Shown piece after piece: positions 52,312-55,637 of a stretch of DNA of 55,637 nucleotides. A program made the position numbers and the translations under genes. Origin of the DNA: an uncultured Caryophanales bacterium (GTDB taxonomy: Bacteria > Bacillota_I > Bacilli_A > RFN20 > CAG-826); assembly GCA_946624155.1 (NCBI GenBank), contig CAMORU010000004.1, forward strand, positions 1 through 55,637, written 5' to 3'. How positions within the stretch are numbered: the first letter of the stretch is position 1; the number at the start of each line of letters is the position of its first letter. The notes under the pieces were generated by a model, which saw nothing but the letters and a program-made list of their open reading frames with translations, searched no databases and was not told where the DNA came from.

Positions 52312-53127
52312 ATGTCAAAGCTAAAAATTGAGAACTTATTTGTATCAGTAAACGATAAAGAAATCCTAAAAGGATTAAGTATCGAATTTTCAAGTGACGA
52401 AACCGTTGCCTTATTAGGCCCAAATGGTAACGGAAAATCAACCCTTTTACAGACTATTATGGGAAACCCAAATTACACTATTAAAAGTGGTAATATTTGG
52501 TTAGATGATAAAGACATCACAAAATTAAGTGTAGATGAGAGATCAAAATTAGGACTTTTCTTAGGAATGCAATATCCAAGCGAAGTTCCTGGTGTCAATA
52601 ATTCTGACTTTTTGAAGTCTGCCTTAAACGCCCATAAAGAAAAACCAGTATCATTATTTGAATTTTACAAATTAATGGATAATGCGTATAAAAAAGTACA
52701 TATTCCATTTGAAATGTCCACTCGTAATTTAAATGAAGGATTTTCTGGTGGTGAAAAGAAGAAAAACGAAATTCTTCAAATGTTAGTTCTTAATCCTGAC
52801 ATCGTTATGTTAGATGAAATAGATTCTGGTTTGGATGTTGATGCAATTCAGATTGTTGCAAATGTAATTAAAGAAGAACAAGAGAAACGCGGATTTTTAA
52901 TTGTTTCTCATTACGCAAAACTTTATGACTTGATTCGCATTGATAAAGCTGTCGTTCTTGTAAACGGAAAGATTGCCAAAATTGGAGATAAGTCATTAAT
53001 TAAGAAAATTGATGAACAAGGTTATGAATGGCTCAAGAAAGAAGGAATTGAATTCAAAGATGATGAATCTATGAACTCTATTTCAATTGGAACATGTGCT
53101 ACAAAAGAAGCATTAAAAGGTAAATAA
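52312..53127 (+). CDS. sufC: Fe-S cluster assembly ATPase SufC
   Basis: 271 residues. Walker A is GPNGNGKST near 36-44, and the signature FSGGEKKKNEILQ lies near 143-155. Walker B with VMLDEIDSGLDVDA near 163-176 is the SufC-specific form. Gly-Met-Gln-Tyr-Pro-x-Glu-Val-Pro-Gly near 86-95 is also diagnostic. It drives conformational change in the SufB-SufD scaffold during Fe-S cluster assembly in the cytosol. First gene of the suf operon, one base overlapping sufD (TAATG). Confidence 0.95.
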   Translation: MSKLKIENLFVSVNDKEILKGLSIEFSSDETVALLGPNGNGKSTLLQTIMGNPNYTIKSGNIWLDDKDITKLSVDERSKLGLFLGMQYPSEVPGVNNSDFLKSALNAHKEKPVSLFEFYKLMDNAYKKVHIPFEMSTRNLNEGFSGGEKKKNEILQMLVLNPDIVMLDEIDSGLDVDAIQIVANVIKEEQEKRGFLIVSHYAKLYDLIRIDKAVVLVNGKIAKIGDKSLIKKIDEQGYEWLKKEGIEFKDDESMNSISIGTCATKEALKGK

Positions 53128-53834
53128 TGGACAGTAGTTGTATTTGTTTAAAGAAAAATGAAAAACGTGTACTTGAGTATACTGATTTTTCTGATTTAAA
53201 TATCGAATTACAAGAAGGTTCAAATTTGCTTTTAAAGCTTGCTAATTTTGGCGAAAATAGTGACATTAAAATTTGTGGAAAAGTTGGAAAAAATGCGGTA
53301 ATTTCCGTGATTTTTGCGGATTTTTCCAAGAATTTTGCACAAGTTAAAAGCCAAATCGATTTAGTAGAAGAAGGCGCTTATTGTGAGTGGCAATTAGCAA
53401 CTTTATCAAACAAAAATGATCAAAAAGAATTTGATATTTCTTTCAAACATTTGGCAGGCAAAACAACTTCAATTATGAACAATTACGGCGTTGCTAGAGA
53501 TAACTCCAAAATTGTATTTTCCGGAGTTTCCCATATTGTTGAAGGCGCTAAAGGTTCTAACGCAAAACAAAATGCAAAAATTATTGTTTTCGATAAAGAT
53601 GCTCAAGGTATTGCCTCTCCGATTTTAAAAATTGACGAGAACGAAGTACAAGCAAGCCATGGTGCGGTTGTAGGACAACTTAATTCTGACCATATGTTCT
53701 ATTTAATGTCACGCGGACTTACGTATGATGAAGCAAGATTATTAATTACATTAGGTTATTTAAAACCTGTATCAAAAGAGTTTACAGAAAAGACTCAATC
53801 TATGATTGAAAATGCACTTAAGGAGGCAATGTAA
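53127..53834 (+). CDS. sufD: short SufD-like scaffold subunit
   Basis: 235 residues. The beta-helix core of SufB/SufD is seen in the middle, ending with VQASHGAVVGQLNSDHMFYLMSRGLTYDEARLLITLGYLKPV, the conserved C-terminal block with the His-Gly and Ser-Arg-Gly motifs. Standard SufD is about 400-440 residues; here the N-terminal ~180 residues are missing. The reading frame is intact and tightly coupled on both sides, so it is a short natural form, not a broken gene. Confidence 0.85.
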   Translation: MDSSCICLKKNEKRVLEYTDFSDLNIELQEGSNLLLKLANFGENSDIKICGKVGKNAVISVIFADFSKNFAQVKSQIDLVEEGAYCEWQLATLSNKNDQKEFDISFKHLAGKTTSIMNNYGVARDNSKIVFSGVSHIVEGAKGSNAKQNAKIIVFDKDAQGIASPILKIDENEVQASHGAVVGQLNSDHMFYLMSRGLTYDEARLLITLGYLKPVSKEFTEKTQSMIENALKEAM

Positions 53835-55066
53835 TGTTTGATCCTTATTTAATTAGAAAAGATTTCCCAATGTTTATAAATAAGACTAAGATGCAAGGAC
53901 ATAACTTAGTATTTTTAGATAATGCTTCAACAACATTTAAGCCTCAATGCGTAATTGATGCCGAGAATATGTATTATTCTCATACATCCTCAAATTCTGG
54001 TCGTGGCGATTATGATACTATGTATCAAGTAGACCAAGAAATTTTAGAAACAAGAAAAGCAGTCGCTAAATTCATAAATGCTGATCCTAATGAGATTGTT
54101 TTTACTTCAGGAGATACAGAAGCTTTAAATTTAATTGTCTTTGGTTATTTCGCTAATCATTTAAAGAAAGATGATGAAGTTTTAATTACAGTTGCAGAAC
54201 ATGCATCTAATGTTTTGCCTTGGTTTGAACTTCAAAAGCGAATTGGTATAAAAGTTAAGTATATTGAACTTACAAAAGAAGGCAGATTAACACTTGAAAA
54301 TGTATCTAAAGCTATAACTGAAAAAACAAAGGTTATTTCTGTTGCAAATGTAACTAACGTTTTGGGCTATTTTGTAGACCTAAAACCTATTTGCGATTTA
54401 GCTCATAAAAAGGGCATTTTAGTAGTGTGCGATGGTGCTCAATCAGTCCCTCATCAAAAGACTGATGTTAAGCAAAATTCCGTAGATTTCCTTGCTTTTT
54501 CTGGTCATAAGATGCTTTCTCCTACTGGAATTGGCGTACTTTTTGGTAGAAAAGAATTATTAGCAGAAACAGAACCGATTATCCTTGGAGGAGGCATGAA
54601 TGAAACCTTCAATTTAGATGGTGAAATCGTTTATCATAAAGCACCTGAAAAATTAGAGGCTGGAACGAAAAATATCGCGGGTATTTTTGGCCTTCATGCT
54701 GCTATAAAATATTTAGAGAAAATTGGTCTTGAGAATATCACAAAATACGAGTCTGAATTAAGAGCATACGCCATTAAAAAAATGAAAGAAGTGAAAGATA
54801 TTGTAATTTATAACGAAAATGCTGAAGCTGGAATTATAACTTTTAATGTCAAAGGTGTATTTGCTCAAGATTTGGGAACATTATTAAATTCAAAAGGAAT
54901 CGCGTGTAGAAGCGGAAACCATTGTGCTAAGCTTTTGCATCATCAAATAAATGAAATTGCTACTGTTAGAGCGTCACTATATTTTTATAGCACAAAAGAA
55001 GATGTGGATGCTTTAGTTGAAGCACTTAAAGAAGGAGGTAATTTCTTAGATGCCTATTTTGCTTAA
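53834..55066 (+). CDS. sufS: cysteine desulfurase SufS
   Basis: 410 residues of the group II class V aminotransferase fold. The PLP Lys is Lys 226 in SGHKMLSPTGIG. The catalytic Cys is Cys 364 in RSGNHCAKLLHH, with an additional Cys 358. FTSGDTEALNLIVFGY near 95 and AEHASNVLPW near 123 contact the cofactor. It removes sulfur from cysteine and passes it, in Bacilli, to the adjacent SufU. One base overlap with sufD; 17-bp overlap with sufU. Confidence 0.95.
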   Translation: MFDPYLIRKDFPMFINKTKMQGHNLVFLDNASTTFKPQCVIDAENMYYSHTSSNSGRGDYDTMYQVDQEILETRKAVAKFINADPNEIVFTSGDTEALNLIVFGYFANHLKKDDEVLITVAEHASNVLPWFELQKRIGIKVKYIELTKEGRLTLENVSKAITEKTKVISVANVTNVLGYFVDLKPICDLAHKKGILVVCDGAQSVPHQKTDVKQNSVDFLAFSGHKMLSPTGIGVLFGRKELLAETEPIILGGGMNETFNLDGEIVYHKAPEKLEAGTKNIAGIFGLHAAIKYLEKIGLENITKYESELRAYAIKKMKEVKDIVIYNENAEAGIITFNVKGVFAQDLGTLLNSKGIACRSGNHCAKLLHHQINEIATVRASLYFYSTKEDVDALVEALKEGGNFLDAYFA

Positions 55067-55496
55067 CCCTCAGATGATGAGACAGATTATCATGGACCAT
55101 TATGATAACCCTCAATATAAGAAAACCCCTGAAAATCCCGAGAATTTCGAGAAAATTCATATGCATTCGTCAAATTGTATTGATGATATTAATGTTTATG
55201 GAAAAGTCGAAAACGGAGTTGTAAAAGAAGCATATTGGGATGGTGTTGCTTGTACCATTTCAACCTCTTCGACAGATATTATGTGTGGTCTTATGATTGG
55301 TAAGACTTGGGAAGATGCTAAGTACATAATCGATCAATATCACCACATGATTCATGAAGAACCTTATGATGAAAATGTTCTTGATGAAGCAATCGTATTT
55401 ATGAACACTTCAAAACAAGCTGCTAGAATTAAATGTGCAACCATCGGTTGGGATGCAATGGATGAAATAATTTGTAAACATAACCATGAAAAATAA
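55050..55496 (+). CDS. sufU: SufU, zinc-dependent sulfur acceptor
   Basis: 148 residues. Zinc and sulfur ligands are present: Cys 43 and Asp 45 in [12 protein letters not shown], Cys 68 in DGVACTIS and Cys 129 in [10 protein letters not shown]. SufU accepts persulfide from SufS in Bacilli-type systems. GAAGGAGG lies 11 bases before ATG 55050; a later ATG (Met-Met-Arg-Gln) could also serve. It overlaps sufB by 11 bp. Confidence 0.93.
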   Translation: MPILLNPQMMRQIIMDHYDNPQYKKTPENPENFEKIHMHSSNCIDDINVYGKVENGVVKEAYWDGVACTISTSSTDIMCGLMIGKTWEDAKYIIDQYHHMIHEEPYDENVLDEAIVFMNTSKQAARIKCATIGWDAMDEIICKHNHEK

Positions 55497-55637
55497 ATTA
55501 CCAGAACAAGAATATAAATATGGATTTAAAGATGAAGATACATCCATAATTACAACAGGAAAAGGTTTAACCGAAGAAGTTGTTAGAGAAATTTCTAAGT
55601 TAAAAAATGAACCTGAGTGGATGCTTGAATTTAGACT
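55486..55637 (+). CDS. sufB: SufB scaffold subunit, N-terminus only (cut by window end)
   Basis: The frame from ATG 55486 reads [14 protein letters not shown], then [20 protein letters not shown] and EPEWMLEFR. The last two blocks are the conserved start of SufB. It completes the expected Bacilli order C-D-S-U-B. The rest lies beyond 55637. Confidence 0.9.
   Translation, partial: MKNKLPEQEYKYGFKDEDTSIITTGKGLTEEVVREISKLKNEPEWMLEFR

Noticed and set aside
1..55637. Mycoplasma-type genetic code (UGA as Trp)
   Set aside because: Several intact genes end in TGA at the expected family length, and Trp is encoded by TGG throughout.

Overview
The window is about 55.6 kb of very AT-rich DNA from a low-GC Gram-positive bacterium. 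Genes use Shine-Dalgarno sites of the AGGAGG type, lipoproteins with a lipobox Cys, a YhaM nuclease and a sufCDSUB operon. UGA is a normal stop codon (for example at 14819, 20859 and 36050), so this is not a code-4 mycoplasma. The best fit is a gut-type member of the Bacilli near the Mollicutes/Erysipelotrichia (RF39-like); this placement is inference from gene content.

Region 1 (1-12.5 kb) is a defence-type island. It holds a YobI-like membrane P-loop NTPase and an unknown partner; a RloA/RloB (AbiL-type) ATPase-Toprim pair followed by a small zinc/HNH-like protein; a nuclease-like protein; and a second ATPase plus small Toprim-like protein, with another copy of the HNH-like protein on the opposite strand. 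Between these cargo genes lie decayed copies of the 3' end of a hexapeptide-repeat acetyltransferase gene. Two of them (9506-9724 and 12213-12434) form a direct repeat around one module. The island looks built up by serial insertion beside, or inside, the polysaccharide locus.

Region 2 (12.5-28.3 kb) is an extracellular polysaccharide locus: an acetyltransferase, four glycosyltransferases, a TupA-like ATP-grasp protein, a Wzy-Wzx fusion, a second Wzy/ligase-like protein, UDP-glucose dehydrogenase and a UDP-glucuronate 4-epimerase-like enzyme. The last two imply uronic acids in the polymer. A desulfoferrodoxin follows.

Region 3 (28.3-44.5 kb) has two ~1,400-residue surface proteins with near-identical ends, divergent middles and related long leaders. 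An ISL3-family insertion sequence with a perfect 8-bp target duplication separates the first from its terminator. Between them lie a phosphatase, an AbiEi/AbiEii toxin-antitoxin pair and a NUMOD1-type DNA-binding protein. A DUF234-type AAA ATPase follows the second surface gene.

Region 4 (44.5-55.6 kb) is mostly core: a DUF4160/DUF2442-HTH pair, a membrane protein, yhaM, a PemK-like small gene, a HIT protein, two lipoproteins (one PrsA-like) and sufC-D-S-U-B (sufB cut by the window end).

The most notable signal is that two paralogous PemK-like small genes (26202-26534 and 47216-47614) both have stop codons inside a structured element that reads as a terminator on the opposite strand. At the second locus this is the last of three tandem minimal RNA genes (47602-47855). 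Each has a minus-strand -35, a 17-nt spacer, a -10, 6 nt, and then a 39-43-nt hairpin with a U-tract. This could be a toxin with convergent small RNAs, a layout I do not recognise from described systems.
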